Part shown: one piece after another, positions 44,855 to 56,500 of the stretch
Numbering within the stretch: the first letter of the stretch is position 1
Layout: each line of letters opens with the position of its first letter
Source of the DNA: Dastarcus helophoroides
Lineage: Eukaryota > Arthropoda > Insecta > Coleoptera > Bothrideridae
Direction of reading: 5' to 3'
Length of the DNA stretch: 64,000 bases
Assembly: GCA_028583605.1 (NCBI GenBank)
Contig: CM053327.1
Coordinates: 42,174,059-42,238,058, forward strand
The notes under the pieces: generated by a model
Databases searched by the model: none
The model's input: only the letters and a program-made list of their open reading frames with translations
What the model was told of the DNA's origin: nothing
Position numbers and translations under genes: made by a program

Positions 44855-44925
44855 TTCCAAACTTCGAATCTAATAAATGTTCAAACCTATTGGTCTGTTC
44901 ATTATAATAGTCCATCTATAAGTGT

Positions 44926-45510
44926 TATAAGCTAATCTCTTTTCATAGAAATTGGAATTTTTCTAAACATTTGTAGATAATCATTATATATTTTGTCTTT
45001 TTACGAATTTTTTTCTTTTAACTTCTAACAATTTAAATTGTAAATTGCAAAATTTTGCTTTTATTTGTCAAAGTTAAAATTCCAACAAAAGAGAGGTTAT
45101 TTTTAGAAATATTTCTAATTTTTTTTCAGAAATTTCGATATTTTCCTGATATTAAACTTCAAGTGGGGATTTCTAACGTTATTCTTTTAATTTCGATTTT
45201 AAAAACGAAGTGTTGAGTATAACATCCACATTTAAATACAAATATTAAAATTTTAAGAAACAATTTCAAATTTTCGTTCATTTATTAAATTTCGAAGGAA
45301 ATGTTAGAATCCTTAAAGTGAAAAAAATCGAAATTAATTCAAGGATATGTATAATTTTTTCTTAAAACTTTGGGTAAGAAAAACTAAATTCAAAATGCAG
45401 TCAAAAAACTTTTGAATTTCTACAAAACTGTTTCATGAAATATCAAGGAAAAATTTCAAAATGTTAAAAAAAAATGGAAACAGATATTTACTAAAGCACT
45501 GAACTAAACA
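44926..45510. other. AT-rich intergenic DNA
   Basis: No gene or clear repeat. Low-complexity aaattttaa text only. Confidence 0.45.
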
Positions 45511-45706
45511 CTGTGGCTTGGCTTCAAAAATTGAAATACAAATCTTGTCCACTGAAACCAAGAAGGAGTAAAAAACACAACAAAGGTTGCTCTAACGCAT
45601 TTTGATAACCAAGCTATCATCTTCAGAGAGATACTTAGCAACCTTTGCTGTGTTTTTTAATCTTTGTTGGTTTCAAGGGACAAGATTTGTATTTCAATTT
45701 TTCAGA
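45511..45706. mobile_element. Foldback element copy
   Basis: The left arm ttcaaaaattgaaatacaaa, ccactgaaaccaagaaggag, then gctctaacgcattttgataa, is followed by a shortened right arm with tagcaacctttgctgtgttt and gatttgtatttcaatttttc. Length is about 190 bp; the internal hairpin is deleted on the right side. Confidence 0.75.
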
Positions 45707-46568
45707 AATCAACTCAAAAATGACAATATCTGCGAAATAAAAGGGGACGCTACAGTAAACTATATTGCATAAGATGAAGAGATCTAATTTATTTCCTTTA
45801 ACTTCCTCTAGTCAGGAAATGGTGGCACCTGCTTTATTCCGATTACATGGACGCCAAGTAGTTTCTTGGTGCCACTGCTTACCTTCCTTCGACTAGGAAC
45901 TACCAAAAAAAAAACTTTATTGGGACTCGAACTGGTGAGAAGAACTCTGGAGTTTAATTCAAAAAGGACAGTAACTGGGATTTGAAACATAATCAATTTG
46001 TAAGGGAAGCTGTGTTTCCTTAGCTTCCATGAAGAACACGTCACTAATATGTACAAGAAATTGGAAAATCGACAATGAATTTATAACACAATATTTGTCC
46101 TAATTAGACACAGGGTTACATCTTCATGACATGTTTATCCTGAGAGGGTGGCCCCATTAAAATCAGGTTTATGCTGCTACAGGGATTTACTAGTTGCCTA
46201 ATTATACATGCAAATTTGCAAGTCTGCACTCCAGGTATATTCAGTATGCATCGTTAACTCGATACATGTTCACCGACATGCCGATAATTGCATACACCAT
46301 AGCAATTTGATACCAGCATCCGCTACCACTAGATATGTTGCAGTAAAACACCATAAAATAACATACACTACATTTTATTTTCAACAAAACCCTTGGTTAT
46401 AATCCAAGAGATGTTTTATCCTACCTCTGGCAATATGTCGATTTCATGAAAATTAACGTTTGGAAATATTAAAAAAACAACGCTTTTGGGCATAAAACCT
46501 TAGTTCTTTTATGAAAATGTCTCGAAATTTAGATAGAATGTGACATCCTTCCAAATCAGCAATAATAT
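45707..46568. other. Unique intergenic sequence
   Basis: No recognisable gene, RNA or repeat. The frames at 45808 and 46208 lack known motifs. Confidence 0.45.
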
Positions 46569-46699
46569 TGTTGCGTGTTATCAGTACAAAAATTAAAACT
46601 TCGTGAATTGTAAACCCTTTATTTTACACTTATTTCAAAACACTACACTTCACTTAATTAGCAGACTATCTAACTATCTGACAATGCCACAAACTGACT

Positions 46700-47690
46700 A
46701 ACTAACTGAGGTAAAGACGACCGCATATTTATACCGTTCCGGTTTTCTAGAACGGATCTCCCTATAAGATTATCGCTTGCGGAACGTCTGGAGCACTTAT
46801 CTGCCGTATAATTCATTTTCGAGGCCGCTTCCCATTATCAAATGTTTCCGGAGAGTTTCTTATATAATCACTAATACAAATTTGATAACTACACTTTGTT
46901 ACACTCTTTTTTAAATTTAAGACATTTACAAGTGCATGTAACGTCTTTCATAATTCCACCCTTCTGACTAATTGAATGAGGTAAGGACGACCGCTTATTT
47001 ATACCGTTCCCGTTTTCTAGAACGGATCTCCGTACAGATAAAATGATCGCTTGTGGAACGTCTGGAGCGCTTATTTGCCGTATGATCCATTCTCGTGGTC
47101 ACTTCCCATGATCAAATGTTTCCAGAGAGTTCCTTACACAATCACTAATACAAATTTTATAGGTACGTTTTGTTACACTCTTTTTAAATTTTAAAGACGT
47201 TTACAAGTGCATGTAATGCCTTTTATAATCCCATCCTTCTAATTAACTGAGGTAAAGACGACTGCATATTTATACCGTTCCTGTTTTTTAGAACGGATCT
47301 CTTTACAGATAAGATGGTTTGCGAAACGTCTGAAGCGCTTATCTGCTGTATGATTCATTCTCATGGCTGCTTTCCATTATAAAATGTCTCCAGAGAGTTC
47401 CTTACACTACACAATCAGTAACACAGATTTTATAATTACATTTTGTTGCACTCCTTTTAAATTTTAAAGACATTTACAAGTCCATGTAAGGCCTTTTATA
47501 ACTCCATCCTTCTGATTAACTAACTGAGGTAAAGACGACCCCATATTTATACCGTTCCGGTTTTCTAGAACGTATCTCCGTACAAATAAGATTATCGGTT
47601 GTGGAACGTCTGTAGCGCTCATCTGTTGTATGATTCATTCTCGTTGCTCCTTCCTATTATCAAATGTTTCCAAAGAGTTCCTTACACTAC
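46700..47690 (-). repeat. Four tandem units of 270-277 bp carrying TATA and initiator
   Basis: TATA boxes (tatttata on the plus strand) lie at 46726, 46996, 47267 and 47544. Each is preceded on the plus strand by gaggtaaagacgac (variant gtaaggacgac) and followed by ataccgttcc and ttctagaacg or close variants. The initiator complement aactga is present in units 1, 3 and 4 and altered to aattga in unit 2. Each unit contains a TTCTAGAA-type heat-shock-element half-site pair (the third is ttttagaa). Confidence 0.85.
46726..46733 (-). promoter_or_regulatory. TATA box of the terminal promoter unit
   Basis: TATAAATA on the minus strand, followed about 26 nt downstream by TCAGTT at 46709-46704. This spacing is typical of arthropod RNA polymerase II core promoters with TATA and initiator. 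Three further copies lie upstream in the tandem units. Confidence 0.55.
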
Positions 47691-47720
47691 ACAATCACTA
47701 ATACAACTACATTACATACA

Positions 47721-49020
47721 ATATATCACATTTTGCATATTTTTAAGTGGGTTTCAGTGTCGTGTCGCCCTTTTTATAAATGGGGAAGTTGATTGAGAGA
47801 AAAAATTAAATTTTTTCGTCAATTGAATTCTTGATTATATTTCGACGATTGAAACTAACCTACAGGAACATTATCTGAAGAATCTAAATAAATATTGGTC
47901 ATGGTGTCTCGTAACAAAATTAATATCATAAATTAGTGTAGTTTCTCAGTTTAGAATTGAAGCTAGTCTTCGTTGACTTCCATGGACAACGCGCCAATGA
48001 GACGTTTTAATTTTCAATGGATATTGCCATGAAAAATGAAAAATTATTAATTGTTAATGGACCACTTGAAATAATCATAAAATTACGAAGTATATTTCCG
48101 TGAAAGTGAATTTTTGCAACATTATATGAAAGCTCATATCATAACCCACCGAGTAGGTGTTATTAATTTAGTTTTATGTGACAAAACCCATAAAAACAAC
48201 ATCCTTTAACCATTAACTTTGGCGAAGGGAAATACGAATTATATGGCCCAGTACACCAATAAAAATTTATGATCACCTATTAAAATAAACCAGAATAGTG
48301 TCACATTAAAAAGTTATTTTATTCACTCATAAAAATTTGACCTTTATATTCGTATTACAAACACCGACAGATTTATTTATTTGTTAATTGTAAAAGATAA
48401 TAAGATAACGCAAAGTAGCAGATGTTTTATCTAAATTTCAGACTTATCGAACACTTTTAAATGCCTGGTTGACGTGCATATCACGGACGCGTATTTACGT
48501 CCTGATTTTCAAAGGTGACAGGTGCGATCGATCAATCAACACTTAAAACAAGCCGCTTCGTACATCTTTCAGCGCCTGATGGCTATTCTACGGTTTCCTG
48601 TTTTTAGGAGATTCAAAAAGAAAACCTCTTCGAGATAATGGCCGCAAGAATCGCTTAAAAAAAGCGTCGGGTCGTTAATTAAAACAAGTTATTTCAACTA
48701 GTACTTCATTATATGAGAGATCATTGCTTATTTCGACGTCAGTTTAATACCTTGACAATTTATTTGTTCATTAATACCATCCAGCTTTCAGCAAAAACCA
48801 AACTAGTAAAGCTAATAAATTATGTACTTCGTCGGGGATTGGGGTGTCTCAATAAAATACTAAACGGGATATTTGGCCCTTCATCACGGGATGCTTTTTG
48901 TGAACAATGAAAAAAACCAAATTCAAGACAGAGAGGCAGGCCAACTCGATATTTCTATGATAACAGAGGCGAAACTCTTCTGACGAGGAAGATGGAAATT
49001 TGAAGAAACAAGTTTTTTTT
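47721..49020. other. Unique intergenic sequence
   Basis: No repeat family or gene was identified. The 65-residue frame near 48.7 kb has no recognisable motif. Confidence 0.45.
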
Positions 49021-49021
49021 T

Positions 49022-49371
49022 AAGTTTAATGCACTCGCAAAGGATAACCCCATTATGCTTTCAAAGCACTGCGAGTAGGATGCGTAAACAAGGATAGATG
49101 ACGATGAACCGCCTTCTTAAACAAGGATAGGTTGTATATTTTGGGGAAAATTCCTTTCGGTAACAAGTTCCATAACTTGGAAGTTCTGCAGAAAAAAGTG
49201 TCTCCGTAGACAGAAGTCCTCATTGTGTCAAGCTGGACCGCACAGGAATTTGCTGTCTCCGACTGTCTAGTACGCCTCAAGAATCTTGCCCTTGGGGGGA
49301 TTAATCCTATTAGTTTCTGCGAGCATCTTCCATGATAGTACTTGTAGAAAAGAGTGGGCATTTTAGAAGGT
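49022..49371 (-). pseudogene. Non-LTR pol C-terminal fragment
   Basis: The minus frame reads LFYKYYHGRCSQKLIGLIPP, RARFLRRTRQSETANSCAVQ, YGDTFFCRTSKLWNLLPKGI and YNLSLFKKAVHRHLSLF, ending near 49053. It is the same pol family as at 24-26.7 kb on the plus strand and is better preserved here (102 residues without a stop). Only the extreme C-terminus is present, so it is a 5'-truncated copy. Confidence 0.8.
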
Positions 49372-49548
49372 CATATTTACAAATGTGGAATTTAAAAAAC
49401 TGGCGAAATATTGAAAAAAAGAAGGATTTTGAAACAAATAGTTCGAATTTTGTAAAAAAATTTGATGTTCTGGAAATGAATTTCAAAAAATTGTCTTTGA
49501 CTGTATAAATTAGTAAAGATTAAGCATCCCATCCTGCCGCACTATATG

Positions 49549-49556
49549 GTCTAGCA
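49549..49556 (+). repeat. Left target-site duplication of the 10.3-kb hAT element
   Basis: gtctagca at 49549-49556 is repeated exactly at 59904-59911, directly outside inverted ends cagggatgagcaa and ttgctcatccctg. Confidence 0.9.
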
Positions 49557-49777
49557 CAGGGATGAGCAACCTTTTTTTTACAGCGGACCAATTACAAGGC
49601 TAAAAATTTTGCGCGGGCCGCATGTGAGAAAAATATAAATGCGGGGGCGCTTGCACCCCCTGGTTCATGCAGCAAACTGAAAATTTGTATGTATTCAATT
49701 GGAGGACTTTCCAATTCTTCAGAATTCATCCTTTCCTTGAAACATTTTTTCGAAATTTCTACCTTTCTTTAAATTTT

Positions 49778-49957
49778 GTCAGCCAAGCTGTCATCTTCAA
49801 AGAGAAATTAGTTTCTCTCTAAAGATGACAGCTTGGCTGTCGAAACGCCTTAGAGCAACGTTTGTTGTGTTTTTTAATCTTTCTTGTTTTCGGGGGACAA
49901 GTTCTGTATTTCAACTTTTGAAGATAACCAAGGACCAGTCCGTTCCATCAGAAAATT
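49778..49957. mobile_element. Foldback element copy, one arm long
   Basis: The internal hairpin cagccaagctgtcatcttca and gatgacagcttggctgtcga surrounds a short loop, followed by the complete right arm (gtgttttttaatctttctt, gacaagttctgtatttcaac, aaggaccagtccgttccatc). The left arm is largely missing. The hairpin shows GACAGC/GCTGTC where other copies have GATAGC/GCTATC. Confidence 0.78.
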
Positions 49958-49959
49958 CC

Positions 49960-52900
49960 ATCAAAAATAAATTTTGTATATTTTTTTTACAAAATTTGAC
50001 TTTTTCTTTTAAAATTTTGCATTTATTCATAAAATTTGCCTTCTTTTATCAAACCTGACTGTCAAAATTTCGAATTTAAAAGTTCCTCGTTTTTCTTCTG
50101 AAATTTCGTCATTTCTCGAAATTCGACCTTTCCTGAAAATTTCGCCTTTTTTTGATTCTGAAAATTTCAGCTTGTTTATTAAATTTTGTTTTTTTTTTTC
50201 GAAATCTGGTCGATCTTTTGGCAAAAAGGCATATTTTTTTAAAAATTTAAAATTTTCGTGAAAAGACGAAAATTTTTTTGTAAATTTCAACCCTTTTTTA
50301 ATCCAAATTTCTGGTAGTTTTAATTTGTTTGTCAAAATTTCGATGTGTTATCACAATATTTGACATTTTCTGACGCCTGTTGAGGCAAGGTAGCTAGCCT
50401 GTCTTCCTCTGACTAAATGCAGAGAGTCCAGAGAAAATAAATATTCGAATTTTTTCTTAAAATTTACTCTTTTTCTGAATTTTGAAGTTTCGCTAAGATT
50501 AATTGCTTTATCTCAAATTTTAGATCCTTTTTGCAAAATTTCTCTTACAATATCATCTTTTTCTCTGGGTTTTGACTATTTTTTTTTGACTTTTTTTTTA
50601 ATTTGACTTTCTTTGACAATTTTTTGTCCATTTCAAAGTTTTCTCGAATTTTTTTTCAAATTCCGATATTTTTCTGAACATTTACTCAAAATTTCGATGT
50701 TTTAGATTCTGATTTTTTTTAGAAATTCTGACTGATTTCCTAAAATGTGCGTTTTTCAGGAAAGGTTGATTTTTATCTCAATATCCGAAATTTAATATTT
50801 CAATAAATTTTTTCTTTTTTTTCTTGGTAAATTCGTCTTTTGTTTTAAAATTTCGATTTTTTCTAAAATAGGCTTTTATGTACCTAAAATTCGCCTGTTC
50901 CTCGAAATTTATCTTATTCCAAATCTCGATTTTGTTTTTAAAATCCTACTAAATTCGTCTTTTTCTTTCAAAATTTCGAATTTTTCTAAACTAGTCTTTT
51001 ATGTTCCTAAAATTCGTTTGTTCCTCGAAGTTTCATTAAAAAAAAAATGCTTTTTCTCAAAATTTAGATTTTTTTGCAAAATTTCTCTTACAATATGGTC
51101 TTTTTCTCGGGCTTTTGACTGTTTTTTTTAAAATTTTTTTTAATTTGACCTTCTTTGGACAATTTTTTGTTTATTTTAGTTTTCTCGAATTTTTTTTCAA
51201 ATTCCGATTTTTTTCTGAACATTTACTCAAAATTTCGATGTTTTAGATTCTGATTTTTTTAGAAATTCTGACTGGTTTCCTAAAATTTTCCTTTTTCAGG
51301 AAATCTTGATTTTTTTCTCAATATCCAATATTTAATGTTTCAATAAATTGTTTTTTTGTGGTAAATTCGTCTTTTCTTTCAAATCTTCGAATTTCCTTGA
51401 AACATTTTTTCAAAATTTCTACCTGTTTCTCAAATTTTGTATATTTTTTTACAAAGTTTGACCTTTTTTTTAAATTATGCATTTATTCATAAAATTTGCC
51501 TTCTTTTATCAAACATGACTGTCAAAATTTTGAATTTAAAAATTTCGTCTTTTTTCTAAAATCGACTTTTCGTGAAAATTTCGAATTTTTTTGATACTGA
51601 AAATTTCAGCTTGCCCTTTTTCTGGTCGATCTTTTGACAAAAATGTATATTTTTTAGAAATGTAGAATTTTTGTGAAAGAACAAAAATTTTTTTGTAAAT
51701 TTGAACCCTTTTTTAATCCAAATTTCTGGTAGTTTCAACTTGTTTGTCAAAATCTCGATGTTTTCACAACATCTGATATTTTCTGACGCCTGTTGAGGCA
51801 AGCTAGGGAGCCTGTATTCCTCTGACTCGTTCAGAGAGTCCTGAGAAAATAAATATTCGATTTTTCCCTTAAAATTTACTCTTTTCCTGAATTTCGAACT
51901 TTCACCAAGATTAAATGCTGTTTCTCAAAACTTTTGTTGCAAAAGTTCTCTTACAATATCGTCTTTTTCTCGGGATTTTGACTGTTTTTTTTTGAGTTTT
52001 TTTTTAATTTGACTTTCTTTGGACAATTTTTTGTCCGTTTCAAAGTTTTCTCGAATTTTTTTTTCAAATTCCGATATTTTTCTAAACATTTACTAAAAAT
52101 GTCGATCTTTTAGATTCTGATTTTTTTAGAAATTCTGACTGGTTTCCTAAAATTTGACTTTTTCAGGAAATCTTGATGTTTATCTCAATATCCGATATTT
52201 AATGTTTCAATAAATTTTTTTGTTTTTTTGTGGAAAATTCGTCTTTTTTTTTAAATTTCGAAATTCCTAGAAACATTTTTTCAAAATTTCTACCTTTTCC
52301 TCAAATTTTTACTTTTTTACAAAATTTGACTTTTTCTTTTAAAATTTTATATTTATTCATAGAATTTGACTTCTTTTATCAAATACGACTGTCAAAATTT
52401 TGAATTTAAAAGTTCCACGTTTTTTTACTGAAATTTCGTCATTTCTCGAAATTCGAATTTTGCTGAAAATTTAGCCTTATTTTGATTCTGAAAATTTCAG
52501 CTTGTTTATTAAATTTTGTTTCTTTTTCGAAATCTGGTCGATCTTTTGGCAAAAAGGCATATTTTTTTAAAAATTTAAAATTTTCGTGAAAGGACGAACA
52601 TTTTTTTGTAAATTTCAACCCTTTTTTATACCAAATTTGTGGTAGTTTCAACTTGTTTGTCAAAATTGTGTGTTATCACAATATTTGACATTTTCTGACG
52701 CCTGTTGAGGGAAGGTAGCGAGCCTGTGTTTCTGTGACTCGCCCAGAGAGTCCAGAGAAAATAAATATTCGAATTTTTTCTTAAAATTTACTCTTTTTCT
52801 GAATTTTGAAGTTTCGCTAAGATTAATTGCTTTATCTCAAAATTTAGATCCTTTTTGCAAAATTTTTCTTACAATATCGTCTTTTTCTCTGGGTTTTGAC

Positions 52901-55900
52901 TATTTTTTTGACTTTTTTTTTTAATTTGACTTTCTTTGACACTTTTTTGTCCATTCCAAAGTTTTCTCGAATTTTTTTTTCAAATTCCGATATTTTTCTG
53001 AACATTTACTCAACATTTCGATGTTTTAGAATCCGATTTTTTTAGAAATACTGACTGGTTTCCTAAAATTTTCCTTTTTCAGGAAATGTTGATTTTTATC
53101 TCAATATCCGATATTTAATGTTTCAATAAATTTTTTTCTTTATTTTGTGGTAAATTCGTCTTTTTTATCAAATCTTCGAATTTCCTTAAAACATTTTTTC
53201 GAAATTTCTACCTTTTTCTCAAATTTTGTTTACTTTCTTTACAAAATTTGTTTTTTTTTTAATTTTGATTTTATTCATAAAATGTGCCTTCCTTTATCAA
53301 ACACGAGTATCAAAATTTTGAATTTAAAAGTTCCTCGTTTTTTTTTACTGAAATTTCGTCATTTCTCTAAATTCGACTTTTCCTGAAAATTTATCCTTTT
53401 TTTGATTCTGAAAATTTCAGCTTGTTTATTAAAATTTGGCTTTTTTCGAAATCTGGTTGATCTTTTGGCAAAAAGGTATATTTTTTAGAAATTTATAAAT
53501 TTTGTGAAAGGATAAAAATTTCTTTGTAAATTTCAACCCTTTTTTAATCCAAATTTCTGGTAGTATCAACTTGTTTATCATAATTTCGATGTATTTTCAC
53601 AATATTTGACATTTTCTGATGCCTGTTGAGGCAAGGTAGAGAACCTGTCTTCCTCTGACTCGTCCAGAGAGTTCTGAGAATATAAATATTCGATTTTTCT
53701 TTCAAAAAAATTTTTTTGCTGAATTTCGAAGTTTCACTAAGATTAAATGCTTTTTCTCAAATTTTAGACCTTTTTTGCAAGATTTCTCTTACAATATGGT
53801 CTTTCTCTCGGGGTTTTGACTGTTTTTTTTATTTTTTTAAATTTGACCTTCTTTGGACAATTTCTTGTTTATTTTAGTTTTCTCGAATTGTTTTTTTAAT
53901 TCCGATATTTCTCTGAACATTTCCTCAAATTTTCGATCTTTTAAATTCTGATTTTTTTAGAAATTCTGACTGGTTTTCTAAAATTTGCCATTTTTAAGGA
54001 AATCTTGATTTTTCTCTGAACATCCGATATTTAATGTTTTTTAAAATTTTAACCCTTTTTAATCCAAATTTACGGTAGTTTCAACTTGTTTGTCAACATT
54101 TCGATGTGGTATCACAATATTTGACATTTTCTGACGCCTGCTAAGGTAAGGTAGGGAGCCTGTCTTCCTCTCAGTCGTCCAGAGAGTCCAGAGAAAATAA
54201 ATGTTCGATTTTTCTCTTAAAATTTACTCTTTTTCTGAATTTCGAAGTTTCACTAAGATTAAATGCTTTTTCTCAAAATTTAGATGTTTTTTGCAAAATT
54301 TCTCTGACAATATCGTCTTTTTCTCGGGGTTTTGACTGTTTTTTTTTTGACTTTTTTTAATTTGACTTTCTTCGGACAATTTTTTGTCCATTTCATAGTT
54401 TTCTCGAATTGTTTTTTCAAATTCCGATATTTTTCTAAACATTTACTAAAAATTTCGATGTTTTAGATTCTGATTTTTTTAGAAATTCTGAATGGTTTCC
54501 TAAAATTTGCCCTTTTTCAGGAAATCTTGATTTTTCTCTGAACATCCGATATTTAATGTTTCTTAAAATTTCAACCCTTTTTAATCCAAATTTCTGGTAG
54601 TTTCAACTTGTTTGTCAACATTTCGATGTGGTATCACAATATTTGACATTTTCTGACGCCTGCTGAGGTAAGGTAAGGAGCCTGTCTTCCTCTCACTCGT
54701 CCAGAGAGTCCAGAGAAAATAAATGTTCGATTTTTCTCTTAAAATTTACTCTTTTTCTGAATTTTGAAGTTTCATTAAGATTAAATGCTTTTTCTCAAAA
54801 TTTAGATCTTTTTTGCAAAATTTCTCTGACAATATCGTCTTTTTCTCGGGGTTTTGACTGGTTTTTTTTGACTTTTTTTAATTTGACTTTCTTCGGACAA
54901 TTTTTTGTCCATTTCAAATTTTTCTCGAATTTTTTTTCAAATTTCGATATTTTTCTAAACATTTATTAAAATTTCGATCTTTTAGATTTTGATTTTTTTT
55001 AGAAATTCTGACTGGTTTCCTAAAATGTGCGTTTTTCAGGAAAGGTTGATTTTTATCTCAATATCCGAAATTTAATGTTTCAATAAATTTTTTCTTTTTT
55101 TTTTTGGTAAATTCGTCTTTTTTTTTCATAATTTCAAATTTCTTTGAAACTTTTTTTTTAGATTTCTACCTTTTTCCCAAATTTTGTTTACTTTTTTTAC
55201 AAAATTTGATTTTTTCTTTTAAAATTTTGCATTTATTCATAAAATTTGCCTTATTTTATCTAACATGACCGTCAAAATTTTGAATTTAAAAGTTCCCCGT
55301 TTTTTTTCTGAAATTTCGTTATTTCTCGAAATTCGACTTTTCCTGAAAATTTCGCCTTTTTATGATTCTGAAAATTTCAGCTTGTTTATTAAAATTTGCC
55401 TTTTTTCGAAATCTGGTTGATTTTTTGGCAAAAAGGTATATTTTTTAGAAATTTAGAATTTTTGTGAAAGGACAATAATTTTTTGGTAAATTTCAACCCT
55501 TTTTTAATCCAAATTTCTGGTAATTTCAATTTGTTTTCAAAATTTCGATGTGGTATCACAATATTTGACATTTTCTGACGCCTGCTGAGGTAAGGTAGGG
55601 AGTATGTCTTCCTCTCACTCGTCCAGAGAATCCAGAGAAAATAAATGTTCGATTTTTCTCTTAAAATTTACTCTTTTTCTGAATTTTGAAGTTTCATTAA
55701 GATTAAATGTTTTTTCTCAAAATTTAGATCTTTTTTGCAAAATTTTCCTGACCATATCGTCTTTTTCTCAAGGTTTTGACTATTTTTTGACTTTTTTTTA
55801 AATTTGACTTTCTTTGGACAATTTTTTGTCAATTTCAAAGTTTTCTCGATTTTTTTTTAAGTTCCGATATTTTTCTGAATATTTACTAAAAATTTCCTTT

Positions 55901-56010
55901 AGATTCTGATTATTTTTAAATTCCGACTGGTTTCCTAAAATTTGCCCTTTTCAGGAAAGGTTGATTTTTATCTTAATATCCGATGTTAAATGTTTCAATA
56001 CAATTTTTCT
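49960..56010. repeat. About 920-bp tandem repeat array with length variants
   Basis: The marker tgacgcctgttgaggcaagg (variants allowed) lies at 50371, 51784, 52696, 53618, 54132, 54654 and 55576. Spacings are 1413, 912, 922, 514, 522 and 922. The basic unit is about 920 bp; two units carry a deletion of about 400 bp, and one is longer because it includes about 1.5 copies of a 122-bp sub-repeat (50.87-51.04 kb). Units contain gagagtccagagaaaataaa, tgactggtttcctaaaattt and aacccttttttaatccaaat. The small frames are compositional. Confidence 0.85.
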
Positions 56011-56019
56011 TTTTTTTTA

Positions 56020-56500
56020 GTAAATTGGTCCTTTTTTTCACAATTTCGAATTTTTCTAAAATGGTCTTTTATCTACCTAAAATTCGCCTGTTTCTCAAAA
56101 TTTGTCTTTTTCGAAATCTCGATTTTCTTTTTAAAACCCTACTAAATTCGTCTTTTTTTTTCAAATTTAGAATTTTTTTAAAATAGTCTTTTATGTACCT
56201 ATAATTCGCCTGTTCCTTCTCAAAATTTGTCTTTTTCGAAATCTCGATTTTGTTTTTAAAATCTTACTAAATTCGTCTTTTTTTTTCAAATTTAGAATTT
56301 TTTAAAAATAGTCTTTTATGTATCTATAATTCGCCTGTTCCTCAAAATTTGTCTTTTTCGAAATCTCGATTTTGTTTTTAAAATCCTACTAAACTCGTCT
56401 TTTTTTTCAAATTTCGAATTTTTTTAAAATAGTCTTTTATGTACCTAAACTTCGCCTGTTCCTCAATATTTGTCTTTTTCAAAATTTCGATTTTGTTTCT
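56020..56500. repeat. 122-bp tandem sub-repeat, about four copies
   Basis: The string attcgcctgtt recurs at about 56083, 56205, 56330 and 56451. Each unit includes aatagtcttttatgtaccta, gtctttttcgaaatctcgat and aatcctactaaattcgtctt. Fragments of the same sub-repeat occur inside the long unit of the 920-bp array. Confidence 0.88.

Larger units (their letters stand above)
44105..44925. mobile_element. Penelope-like terminal repeat block, inverted pair
   Basis: Two segments occur twice each in opposite orientation. Segment one is 44112-44262 (aagaagaatgcaacctaaac to ccgaagacaaggattc) and its inverse is 44532-44680. Segment two is 44287-44475, and its inverse is 44683-44866. The order is A, B, inverse A, inverse B, not a simple palindrome; it is what two circularly permuted units in opposite orientation would give. 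Each B contains a hammerhead ribozyme core. Penelope-like elements are known to carry type I hammerhead motifs in their terminal repeats, which is the basis of the assignment. No RT or GIY-YIG endonuclease is present. Confidence 0.65.
46569..47720 (-). mobile_element. Probable solo LTR with fourfold-repeated promoter unit
   Basis: On the minus strand the right part reads, in order, TATAAATA (46733-46726), about 26 nt later the arthropod initiator-like TCAGTT (46709-46704), a short leader, AATAAA (46623-46618), and the terminal text ttatttcaaa-like leader ending in acacgcaaca at 46569. That is the U3-R-U5 layout of an LTR ending in CA. The upstream part consists of units of 270-277 bp, each with its own TATA and most with the initiator. 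No gag or pol is adjacent, so it would be a solo LTR. The left boundary near 47720 and the target duplication are not resolved; superfamily is unknown. Confidence 0.5.

Noticed and set aside
46700..47690. Cluster of four real host promoters
   Set aside because: The units are tandem copies leading into an LTR-like end with a polyadenylation signal, and no host gene follows.
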